A stretch of DNA of 13,181 nt from an uncultured Mailhella sp. (GTDB taxonomy: Bacteria > Desulfobacterota > Desulfovibrionia > Desulfovibrionales > Desulfovibrionaceae): positions 1-13,181 of the forward strand of contig CAJJMX010000027.1 of NCBI GenBank assembly GCA_905192935.1, read 5' to 3'. The translations under genes and the position numbers were made by a program. This document shows positions 1-6,780 of the stretch, piece by piece; position 1 is the first letter of the stretch; each line of letters begins with the position of its first letter. The notes under the pieces are model-generated. The model had not been told where the DNA came from, ran no database searches, and worked only from the letters and a program-made list of their open reading frames with translations.

Positions 1-1265
1 AGGGAGACGCGGTGCGCCTCGGTGCTCGTGCCCGTGCTGATGAGCGCGGCATTGAAGGCCTTGACTGCGCCCATGGCGTTGCGCTCGATGCAGGGTATCT
101 GCACATAACCGCCCACAGGATCGCAGGTGATGCCGAGGTGATGTTCCAGGGCCACTTCCGCGGCATTTTCCACATAGGGGGAAGGGTTGCCCTGCGCGTC
201 GGTGAGCATGGCTGCGGCCATGGCCGAGGCCACGCCGATTTCTCCCTGGCAGCCCACTTCGGCTCCGGCTATGCTGGCGTTGTGCTTGGCTATGAAACCC
301 ACGGCCGCGGCGGCAAGAAAGCCCTCGCGAATAGCCCGGTCTCCAATGAAAAGGTCATGGCGCATGGCATAGACCAGGGAAGGCATGACGCCTGCGGAAC
401 CGCAGGTGGGAGCCGTGACGATGACGCCGCCGGACGCGTTCTCCTCCGATGCGGCGAAAGCGTAGGCATTGAGTCCGGCAAGGAACTTGCCCGAAGAGGA
501 GTGCAGAGCGTGCGCCCGCTCCAGAAGCATGTGCGCCTTGCGCTCCACCTTGAGGGGACCGGCCAGATAGCCGCTGCCGGCAAGTCCGTGCCGCACGGAC
601 TCCTCCATTCTGTCCAGGATGTTGTTCAGGCCTTCGAGAATGGATGTTCGCGAGGCTCCGGTAATGGCCATTTCGTTGTCGAGCATGATCTCGTAGAGAT
701 TGAGCCCCTCGGTGCGCACGATATTGCGCAGCTCCTTCATGTTGCTGTAGGGATGCACGGGCTCACCGAGTTCGGGAGCCTTCCAGCCGTCCCACTGCAC
801 GAAGCCGCCGCCCACGGAATAGTAGGCCTTCTCAAAAAGCACGCCGCCTCCGGCGTCGAGCAGTTCCGCCACCAGCGTATTGCTGTAGGGATAATTGTGC
901 ACCACCGCGTCATGTACGATGTCGGCCAGAGAAACCAGGGCGCTGCCCACGCCGAGCACCACCTTGTGATCCTTGAGAGGCTCGCTGGAAAGCTGCGTCA
1001 GATAACCGGATGGACAGTCTTCGGGACGCACGCCGAGAAGACCTGCAAGCACGGCGGCGTCGGTGCCGTGACCGGCGCCCGTAGCGCTCAGGGAGCCGAA
1101 AAGGCGCACCCGTATGCGGGCGGCACGAGCCAGAACTTCTCTGGGAAGATCCGCGCAGGTCTTGGAAAAAAGCCGTCCGGCGGTCATGGGGCCTATGGTG
1201 TGGGAACTCGACGGTCCCGGACCGACCTTGAACAGGGAAAAGAGCGACGTTGTGATGGGCCGCAT
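1..1265 (-). CDS. sdaA: L-serine ammonia-lyase (4Fe-4S type, single chain), C-terminus cut by window edge
   Basis: Deaminates L-serine to pyruvate and ammonia in the cytoplasm using an oxygen-sensitive [4Fe-4S] cluster rather than PLP. The 421 visible codons begin MRPITTSLFSLFKVGPGPSS and contain the family motif SSSHTIGPM (residues 19-27), APTCGSAGVMPS (285-296), GCQGEIGVA (338-346) and CDPVGG...PCIERN (381-395). Cys339, Cys381 and Cys392 have the 42- and 11-residue spacing of the cluster ligands in characterised bacterial L-serine dehydratases. Both alpha and beta parts are on one chain, as in E. coli SdaA (about 454 aa), so roughly 30-35 C-terminal residues lie outside the window, including the tail cysteine typical of the family. 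The start is well set: AGGAGG at 1275-1280 lies 9 nt before the ATG. It follows the Re-citrate synthase-like gene on the same strand after 126 bases containing two hairpins. The identification is firm; sdaA versus sdaB naming is arbitrary. Confidence 0.92.
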   Translation of the reverse strand, partial: MRPITTSLFSLFKVGPGPSSSHTIGPMTAGRLFSKTCADLPREVLARAARIRVRLFGSLSATGAGHGTDAAVLAGLLGVRPEDCPSGYLTQLSSEPLKDHKVVLGVGSALVSLADIVHDAVVHNYPYSNTLVAELLDAGGGVLFEKAYYSVGGGFVQWDGWKAPELGEPVHPYSNMKELRNIVRTEGLNLYEIMLDNEMAITGASRTSILEGLNNILDRMEESVRHGLAGSGYLAGPLKVERKAHMLLERAHALHSSSGKFLAGLNAYAFAASEENASGGVIVTAPTCGSAGVMPSLVYAMRHDLFIGDRAIREGFLAAAAVGFIAKHNASIAGAEVGCQGEIGVASAMAAAMLTDAQGNPSPYVENAAEVALEHHLGITCDPVGGYVQIPCIERNAMGAVKAFNAALISTGTSTEAHRVS

Positions 1266-1328
1266 GACGTGGCGCCTCCTGAGATGAATGTCGCGACGGT
1301 CCGTCCGTACGGCTCCCGTCACAGGAAA

Positions 1329-1347
1329 GGGCGGCCGCAGGCCGCCC
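1329..1347 (-). terminator. GC-rich hairpin between the citrate synthase-like gene and sdaA
   Basis: A perfect 8-bp stem (GGGCGGCC / GGCCGCCC, 3-nt loop) lies 45 bases after the stop of the upstream minus-strand gene. On the minus strand it is followed only by TTTCC, so it is at best a weak Rho-independent terminator. A second, G-U-containing 9-bp hairpin (1365-1389) sits just after the stop codon. Together they could attenuate read-through into sdaA or stabilise the 3' end of the upstream message. Confidence 0.45.
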
Positions 1348-1391
1348 CTGAAAACACACTGTTCCCCTTCCGGGGCGGAACCGGAAAAGCC

Positions 1392-3227
1392 CTACGCCTG
1401 AGAGGATTCTTCCTTCTCTTCGGCCTCGGCTTCCAGGTCCTCGGTATGCTTGAGGATTTCCTCAAGCTGAATATCGCCGCAAAGTACGCCCACGATTTCA
1501 TCCTTGTCGTCCGTCACGGCCTGCGACACGGACAGAATGAGCGCTCCCGTGTACTGGGACTGATACACATCCGTGACATGAAGCTCGCCGTCCTGCATGG
1601 GCATCTTGAACCATACGCGGTCGGAGTAGTCATAGCCGGGATCGGGCAGATGCCCGTACTTGTCGGCATTGGCCTCGTCCGTGACCACGGCCTGGAGAAG
1701 CTTGCCGTGCGCGTCCGTGAGCGTGATGAACTGAATATAAGGATAATGATCGGCAAAGCTCTGCATGGCGTCGCAGCGCTCCCGGTCCGTGCGGCTGGCA
1801 CGGCAGGCTTCGGCAAGACGGGTCATGATGCCGGAAGCAAGGCGGCTTGCGATTTTCTTGAGCTTCTGCAGTTCCGACACAAAGAGCTCGGGCATGTAAT
1901 GCTTGACGAGGGCCAGCATTTCCTTGTTGGAGAAAGAGGTGTTGCGGCCCGCTTCGTAGGCCTGCATGATGGCGTTGTAGATCTGCCCCACGGCCGGATG
2001 CTTCTTGGTGACCCTGCGGCTTTCATCCAGCTCGAGATGGCTGTTGATCCAGTAGGCGACACCGGCACGGCCGGACTTGTCGGTGATGATGATCGGCACG
2101 GGACGGTTGAGTATCTTGTTCGTGTCGAAGATGTTGTAGATTTCCTCGTTCTTGCACAGACCGTCCACATGCACGCCGGCGCTCGTGGCATTGAAGTCGC
2201 TGCCCACGAAGGGATAGTTCGGCGGAATGGTGTATTCGAGTTCCTTGACGAAGTAGTCGGCGATTTCGGAAATCACCGTGGTATCGGCCACGTCGTCGTT
2301 GCCGGTAAGAGAAATGTATTCCATGACCAGCGCTTCCAGCGGCGTGTTGCCCGTGCGCTCACCGAAGCCGAGAAGCGCACCGTTGACGGCCGCGCAGCCG
2401 TACAGCCATGCGGTAACGCCGTTGACCAGCACCTTGTGGAAATCGTTGTGTCCGTGCCACTCGAGCCACTGGCCGGGCACTCCGGCCTCGTCGGTGAAGG
2501 CACGCACGATGCCCTGCACGGAACGGGGAAGCGCCGCTCCCGCATAGGGAACGCCGAAGCCCATGGTGTCGCAGAGACGAATCTTCACCGGCATGGATGC
2601 CTTGCGGGCAAGCTCCATGAGACGGGACGCGAAGGGCAGGCAGAAGCCGTGGATATCCGCGCGGGTGATGTCCTCAAAATGACAGCGCGGTACGATGCCC
2701 CACTCGAGGGCGCGCTCCACGATGCGCAGATAGTCATCCATGGCCTGCCTGCGCGTCTTTCCTAATTTAAGGTATATATGATAGTCGGAGACGCTGGTGA
2801 GCATGCCCACCTCGTCGAACTCCATGTCTCTGGCGATGCGCAGATCGTTCTCGTTGGCCCGTATCCAGCCGGTGACCCGGGGGAAGCGGTAGCCGCGTGC
2901 CCGGCAGGTGTCTATGGCCTTGCGGTCCTTGGCGGAGTACATGAAGAATTCGGAAGCCTGAATGAGACCGCTCTTGCCTCCGAGCTTGTGCAGAAGGTCG
3001 AAAATATGGGCTATCTGCTTCACCGTGTAGGGCGGACGGGCCTGCTGGCCGTCGCGGAACGTGGTGTCGGTGATGAAGCACGGATCGGCGGGTCGCGGAG
3101 CGATGATGGTGCCGTCAAAACCTATGCGCCCTATTTTCGTATAGGGGAAAAGTTCACGGTAGAGCTGCGGCTCCGCCCTCTCTTCCAGATGAAGGCTGCG
3201 CTCAGAACTTTTCTTGAAAAGAATCAT
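1392..3227 (-). CDS. DRE-TIM metallolyase, Re-citrate synthase-like, with C-terminal Cache/PDC-like domain
   Basis: A 611-aa protein. Residues 50-330 form an HMGL-like TIM barrel of the isopropylmalate/homocitrate/Re-citrate synthase family: TDTTFRDGQQARPPYTV (53-69, catalytic Arg58 and Asp59), the metal-binding HGHND (258-262) and GFGERTGNTPLEA (287-299). The N-terminal wording (KIGRIGFDG, IIAPRPA, TTFRDGQQARPP) resembles Re-citrate synthases of anaerobes such as Clostridium kluyveri, which condense acetyl-CoA with oxaloacetate; desulfovibrios use this enzyme type. From memory only, no search was run. Residues 440-480 look helical. Residues 495-592 read like a Cache/PDC sensor: QFITLTDAHGKLL, YDYSDRVWF (532-540), TDVYQSQYTGALILSVSQ and GVLCGDIQLEEIL (580-592). 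An acidic tail ends the protein. There is no signal peptide or membrane segment, so the sensor would be cytoplasmic. The ATG at 3227 is chosen because GGAGG lies 4 nt upstream. Automated pipelines may call such proteins isopropylmalate synthase or histone-lysine methyltransferase. Confidence 0.75.
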   Translation of the reverse strand: MILFKKSSERSLHLEERAEPQLYRELFPYTKIGRIGFDGTIIAPRPADPCFITDTTFRDGQQARPPYTVKQIAHIFDLLHKLGGKSGLIQASEFFMYSAKDRKAIDTCRARGYRFPRVTGWIRANENDLRIARDMEFDEVGMLTSVSDYHIYLKLGKTRRQAMDDYLRIVERALEWGIVPRCHFEDITRADIHGFCLPFASRLMELARKASMPVKIRLCDTMGFGVPYAGAALPRSVQGIVRAFTDEAGVPGQWLEWHGHNDFHKVLVNGVTAWLYGCAAVNGALLGFGERTGNTPLEALVMEYISLTGNDDVADTTVISEIADYFVKELEYTIPPNYPFVGSDFNATSAGVHVDGLCKNEEIYNIFDTNKILNRPVPIIITDKSGRAGVAYWINSHLELDESRRVTKKHPAVGQIYNAIMQAYEAGRNTSFSNKEMLALVKHYMPELFVSELQKLKKIASRLASGIMTRLAEACRASRTDRERCDAMQSFADHYPYIQFITLTDAHGKLLQAVVTDEANADKYGHLPDPGYDYSDRVWFKMPMQDGELHVTDVYQSQYTGALILSVSQAVTDDKDEIVGVLCGDIQLEEILKHTEDLEAEAEEKEESSQA

Positions 3228-3310
3228 TGTACCTCCGATGGCCCTCGGGCTCAGACTGCCTTTTTTGCATGAATGGGGCATTGTATCTGGTAAGGAAAGA
3301 AAAATAAAGC

Positions 3311-3316
3311 ATTATA
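3311..3316 (-). promoter_or_regulatory. Candidate -10 box (TATAAT) for the citrate synthase-like gene
   Basis: On the minus strand this hexamer is a perfect TATAAT, 83 bases before the ATG at 3227. Transcription would start near 3304 and give a leader of about 77 nt. The -35 region (about 3333-3340 in plus coordinates) reads CGGACG-like and is a poor match, so an activator may be needed or the box may be coincidental. Confidence 0.35.
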
Positions 3317-3597
3317 GCGGCTCTAAAATTTTCCGTCCGGTCGCTGCGGAGAACGGCGTCCCCGGAAAAAATTTAATGGGCCGCTCCTGAAGCTTGTTCT
3401 TTTTTTCTCTTGATTTTTATTGGTGCTCCGCCGCAACGAACAGTCGGACTGAAAAAATATTTTCCATCATCTCAATATGATATAAAAATAACAAATATTC
3501 TGTTCACCATAAGTAGCCTCAGCTCGTTCCTTTTCGGAACCATCAGGGAACGCAGGTTCGATGCCGAAAACGCCGTTTTTACCTCTTATTAGTTGAA

Positions 3598-3603
3598 TAT
3601 ACT
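3598..3603 (+). promoter_or_regulatory. Candidate -10 box (TATACT) for dsrA
   Basis: TATACT matches the sigma-70 -10 consensus at 5 of 6 positions and lies in the AT-rich stretch. The -35 side (about 3575-3581, GTTTTTA) is only T-rich. Use of this site would give a dsrA leader of about 240 nt that includes the inverted repeat at 3694-3711. Weak evidence. Confidence 0.22.
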
Positions 3604-3693
3604 GATTTTTTCATCTCATTCGAAGTTTTCCGTCCGTCGGTCGGCTTGTGAACAGAGGCTGAGCTATTGTGCTCAAGTTCAAAATAGGGTAGG

Positions 3694-3711
3694 TACGGTG
3701 TAGACACTGTA
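3694..3711. repeat. Near-perfect inverted repeat in the dsrA leader
   Basis: TACGGTGT-AG-ACACTGTA is an 8+2+8 inverted repeat with one mismatch, which becomes a G-U pair in RNA. ACTGTA occurs again at 3720-3725. It lies 140 bases before dsrA and could be an operator for a dimeric regulator or an RNA hairpin. I do not recognise the motif as that of a named regulator. Confidence 0.4.
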
Positions 3712-3850
3712 GGGCCGGGACTGTACTGTGCTCTCGCACATCCGGCCAGGTTTTGGTGTATCAGGGGTCGCTCTGTCTGAACGGAAAGTTTTTCCGGCTC
3801 ATTGGTTGGCATAGCGACAGACCCATAATCAACCATGTGGAGGTAAGGCA

Positions 3851-5170
3851 ATGGCGAAACATGCAACCCCCCTGTTGGACCAGCTCGAATCCGGGCCCTG
3901 GCCCAGCTTTGTATCTGATATCAAGCAGCTTGCCGAAAGCAGAGCCAAGAACGCTCAGGGCTTGGATTATCAGATTCCCAGCGACGCTCCCGAGGATCTG
4001 CTGGGCATTATGGAACTTTCCTACGAAGACAAGGAAACCCACTGGAAGCACGGCGGCATCGTCGGCGTGTTCGGTTACGGCGGCGGCGTTATCGGCCGTT
4101 ACTGCGACCAGCCTGAAAAGTTCCCCGGCGTGGCCCATTTCCATACCGTCCGCGTGGCTCAGCCTTCCGGCAAGTTCTACAGCACCGAATATCTGCGCGG
4201 CATCTGCGACATCTGGGATCTGCGCGGTTCCGGCCTGACCAACATGCACGGTTCCACCGGCGACATGGTGCTCATCGGCACCCAGACTCCTCAGCTCGAA
4301 GAAATCTTCTACGAACTGACCCACAAGATGGAAGTGGACCTCGGCGGTTCCGGCTCCAACCTGCGTACTCCCGCCGCCTGCATGGGCATGTCCCGCTGCG
4401 AATACGCCTGCTACAACACCCAGCTCGCCTGCTATCAGCTGACCCAGGACTACCAGGACGAACTGCATCGTCCTGCGTTCCCCTACAAGTTCAAGTTCAA
4501 GTTCGACGGCTGCCCCAACGGCTGCGTGGCTTCCATGGCCCGCTCCGACTTCGCCGTCATCGGCACCTGGAAGGACGACATCAAGATCGATCAGGAAGCC
4601 GTGAAGGCCTATGTGGCCGGTGAAGAAGGCTTCAAGCCCAATGCCGGCGCCCACTCCGGCCGCGACTGGGGCAAGTTCGATCTCCAGAAGGAAGTCATCG
4701 ACCTCTGCCCGACCCACTGCATGAGCTGGGACGGCAACAAGCTGTCCATCGACACGGCCAACTGCGTGCGCTGCATGCACTGCATCAACACCATGCCCCG
4801 TGCTCTGCACATCGGCGACGACCGCGGCGCCTCCATCCTCGTCGGCGCCAAGGCCCCCATCCTCGACGGCGCTCAGATGGGCTCCCTGCTCGTTCCCTTC
4901 ATCCCCGCGGAAGAACCCTTCGACGAAATCAAGTCCGTCATCGAAAAGATCTGGGACTGGTGGATGGAAGAAGGCAAGAACCGTGAACGTGTTGGCGAAA
5001 CCATCAAGCGTCTCTCCTTCCAGAAGCTGCTTGAAGTGACCGAAATCCCGGCCATTCCTCAGCACGTCATCGCGCCCCGCACGAACCCCTACATTCTCTT
5101 CAAGGAAGAGGAAGTGCCCGGCGGCTGGACCCGTGACATCGCTGCTTACCGTCAGCGTCACCTGCGCTAA
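3851..5170 (+). CDS. dsrA: Dissimilatory sulfite reductase, alpha subunit
   Basis: The alpha chain of the cytoplasmic alpha2beta2 siroheme enzyme that reduces sulfite, passing sulfur to DsrC. The 439-aa length is typical of desulfovibrios. The siroheme/[4Fe-4S] motif is present as C177-x5-C183 (CMGMSRC) and C221-x3-C225 (CPNGC), the same positions as in Desulfovibrio vulgaris DsrA as I recall them. The inserted ferredoxin domain has Cys286 plus C305-x2-C308-x2-C311 (CVRCMHC). GGAGGT lies 6 nt before the ATG. dsrB follows after 18 nt. Codon use (GGC, AAC, AAG, CTG strongly preferred) suggests high expression. Nothing is missing or truncated. In a Bilophila-like organism the sulfite would come mainly from sulfonates such as taurine or isethionate rather than from sulfate; that is inference from the relatives. 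Confidence 0.98.
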   Translation: MAKHATPLLDQLESGPWPSFVSDIKQLAESRAKNAQGLDYQIPSDAPEDLLGIMELSYEDKETHWKHGGIVGVFGYGGGVIGRYCDQPEKFPGVAHFHTVRVAQPSGKFYSTEYLRGICDIWDLRGSGLTNMHGSTGDMVLIGTQTPQLEEIFYELTHKMEVDLGGSGSNLRTPAACMGMSRCEYACYNTQLACYQLTQDYQDELHRPAFPYKFKFKFDGCPNGCVASMARSDFAVIGTWKDDIKIDQEAVKAYVAGEEGFKPNAGAHSGRDWGKFDLQKEVIDLCPTHCMSWDGNKLSIDTANCVRCMHCINTMPRALHIGDDRGASILVGAKAPILDGAQMGSLLVPFIPAEEPFDEIKSVIEKIWDWWMEEGKNRERVGETIKRLSFQKLLEVTEIPAIPQHVIAPRTNPYILFKEEEVPGGWTRDIAAYRQRHLR

Positions 5171-5188
5171 TCAGAGAGGAGAGCAAAA

Positions 5189-6643
5189 ATGGCTTTTATT
5201 TCTTCCGGTTACAATCCTGCAAAACCCATGGAAGGTCGTATCTCCGATATCGGACCCCGCAAGTACGACTCCTTCTTCCCTGAGGTCATTGCCAAGAACT
5301 TCGGCAAGTGGCTGTACCACGAAATCCTGGAACCCGGCGTGCTCATGCATGTGGCCGAAAGCGGCGACAAGGTGTACACCGTCCGCTGCGGCGGCGCCCG
5401 TACCATGACCACCGTGCACATCCGCGAAATCTGCGAAATCGCCGACAAGTACTGCGGCGGCCATGTTCGCTGGACCACCCGTTCCAACGTGGAATTCATG
5501 GTGACCGACCTTGAGACCCTCAAGGCCCTCAAGGAAGACCTGGCTTCCCGCAAGTTCGCCGCCGGATCCTACAAGTTCCCCATCGGCGGCACCGGTGCCG
5601 GCGTCACCAACATCATCCACACCCAGGGCTGGCTGCACTGCCACACCCCCGCCACCGACGCCTCCGGCCCGGTGAAGGCCCTGATGGATACCGTGTTCTC
5701 CGACTTCCAGAACCATCGTCTGCCCGCCCCCGTGCGCATCTCCCTGGCCTGCTGCCTCAACATGTGCGGCGCCGTGCACGTGTCCGACATCGGCATCGTG
5801 GGCATCCATCGCAAGCCCCCGATGATCGACCAGGAATGGGTCGACCAGCTCTGCGAAATTCCTCTGGCCGTCGCCGCCTGCCCCGTGGCCGCCGTGCGTC
5901 CCGCCAAGGAAGACTTCAACGGCAAGAAGATCAACACCGTGGCCATCAAGAAGGAACGCTGCATGTACTGCGGCAACTGCTACACGATGTGCCCCGCCCT
6001 GCCCATCTCCGATGGTGAAGGCGACGGTGTGATCATCATGGTCGGCGGCAAGATCTCCAACCGTATCAGCCGTCCCAAGTTCTCCAAGGTCGTCGTTTCC
6101 TACATCGAAAACGAACCGCCCCGCTGGCCCACGCTGTGCGCCACCGTGAAGCGCATCCTCGATGTGTACGCCGAAAACGCTCACAAGTACGAACGTCTGG
6201 GCGACTGGGCCGAGCGCATCGGCTGGGAAAAGTTCTTCGAACTCACCGATCTGGAATTCACTCCCCAGCTCATCGACGACTTCCGCGAACAGGCCTACTT
6301 CAGCTGGCGTCAGTCCACCCAGTTCAAGTTCTCTGAACTGGCCGCTGAAGCCTACAAGGGCGCCGAAGCCCACGCTGAAGCCGCTGCTGCCGGCGTGACC
6401 GAAGAAGACAAGGCCCTGGTGTACAACTGGCTCGTCGAAAAGACCAGCAAGCCCGGCGCCAAGACCAAGTTCTACTTCAACCAGTTCCTCGAACTGTTCC
6501 CCGGCGCCAGCCCCCGCAAGGTCAAGAACGTCCTCACCGCTCTGGTGGACGACGAAAAGGTGGCGTACTGGTCCTCCGGTTCCACCACCATGTACGGCCT
6601 CAAGGGTGCCGGCAAGCAGGGTGCCACTGAAGAAGGCGAATAA
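5189..6643 (+). CDS. dsrB: Dissimilatory sulfite reductase beta subunit fused to DsrD
   Basis: A 484-aa chain, about 100 residues longer than ordinary DsrB. Residues 1-381 are DsrB, with siroheme-site cysteines Cys151, Cys188, Cys189 and Cys193 (CCLNMC) and a ferredoxin domain with Cys231 and C258-x2-C261-x2-C264. The usual DsrB end (WRQSTQFKF, 373-381) is followed by an Ala/Glu-rich linker (about 382-404). Residues 405-484 are a complete DsrD: a winged-helix fold ending in YWSSGSTTMYGLKGAGKQ, nearly as in free DsrD of Desulfovibrio. There is no stop or start codon between the parts. Free DsrD has been reported to activate DsrAB allosterically; here activator and enzyme are made one to one. 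AGGAG (5177-5181) lies 7 nt before the ATG. The same fusion is known in Bilophila wadsworthia desulfoviridin, which supports the taxonomic reading. Confidence 0.97.
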   Translation: MAFISSGYNPAKPMEGRISDIGPRKYDSFFPEVIAKNFGKWLYHEILEPGVLMHVAESGDKVYTVRCGGARTMTTVHIREICEIADKYCGGHVRWTTRSNVEFMVTDLETLKALKEDLASRKFAAGSYKFPIGGTGAGVTNIIHTQGWLHCHTPATDASGPVKALMDTVFSDFQNHRLPAPVRISLACCLNMCGAVHVSDIGIVGIHRKPPMIDQEWVDQLCEIPLAVAACPVAAVRPAKEDFNGKKINTVAIKKERCMYCGNCYTMCPALPISDGEGDGVIIMVGGKISNRISRPKFSKVVVSYIENEPPRWPTLCATVKRILDVYAENAHKYERLGDWAERIGWEKFFELTDLEFTPQLIDDFREQAYFSWRQSTQFKFSELAAEAYKGAEAHAEAAAAGVTEEDKALVYNWLVEKTSKPGAKTKFYFNQFLELFPGASPRKVKNVLTALVDDEKVAYWSSGSTTMYGLKGAGKQGATEEGE

Positions 6644-6650
6644 TATCGCC

Positions 6651-6718
6651 CCCGCCTCGGCGGGATTCCGACGGGCCGCTTTCTAGGCGGCCCACGGCAC
6701 CTTTCCAGCAAGCTGGAA
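6651..6718 (+). repeat. Three consecutive hairpins after dsrB-dsrD
   Basis: Three separate inverted repeats follow the stop codon in sequence: CCCGCC/GGCGGG (6651-6664), GGGCCGC/GCGGCCC (6673-6693, 7-nt loop) and TTCCAGC/GCTGGAA (6703-6718). None has its own T-tract. They precede the terminator at 6724-6755. Such stacked stems could protect the 3' end of the dsrAB message from exonucleases. Confidence 0.6.
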
Positions 6719-6723
6719 CTTTC

Positions 6724-6755
6724 AAGGGGAAGATCTTTCGGGATCTTCCCCTTTT
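6724..6755 (+). terminator. Rho-independent terminator after dsrB-dsrD, inside the dsrN leader
   Basis: A perfect 12-bp stem (AAGGGGAAGATC / GATCTTCCCCTT), a 6-nt TTTCGG loop and a following TTTT-rich tail make a strong intrinsic terminator. It ends only about 26 bases before the dsrN ATG, so there is no room for a separate promoter. dsrN transcripts must read through it, which probably sets a low dsrN to dsrAB ratio. Confidence 0.85.
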
Positions 6756-6780
6756 CCTTACCCTTTTTCCTTTTTTTCCC

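Larger units (their letters stand above)
3228..3850. other. Divergent 623-base gene-free region upstream of dsrA
   Basis: No credible gene is visible on either strand. The centre (about 3380-3610) is markedly AT-rich compared with the surrounding coding DNA. It holds a TATAAT on the minus strand (3311-3316), a TATACT on the plus strand (3598-3603), small hairpins at 3526-3540 (GTTCC/GGAAC) and 3782-3796 (CGGAAA/TTTCCG), and a near-perfect inverted repeat at 3694-3711. The dsrA Shine-Dalgarno (GGAGGT, 3839-3844) ends 6 nt before the ATG. The stretch must carry the promoters and operators of both divergent units, and the dsrA leader is probably long. Confidence 0.7.

Noticed and set aside
12..2765. 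917-codon open frame on the plus strand
   Set aside because: It runs antisense to two clearly conserved genes (L-serine ammonia-lyase and the DRE-TIM enzyme), has no family motifs and reads as low-complexity His/Gly/Val-rich sequence typical of GC-rich shadow frames.
3646..3653. TTGTGAAC, a possible Rex or HcpR half-site upstream of dsrA
   Set aside because: The matching inverted half (TTCACAA) is absent at the required spacing, so it is only a half-site.
3761..6373. Long minus-strand frames opposite dsrA (466 codons) and dsrB (400 codons)
   Set aside because: They mirror the codon bias of the dsr genes, contain only Gly/Ala/Val/His-rich sequence and have no motif or ribosome site.
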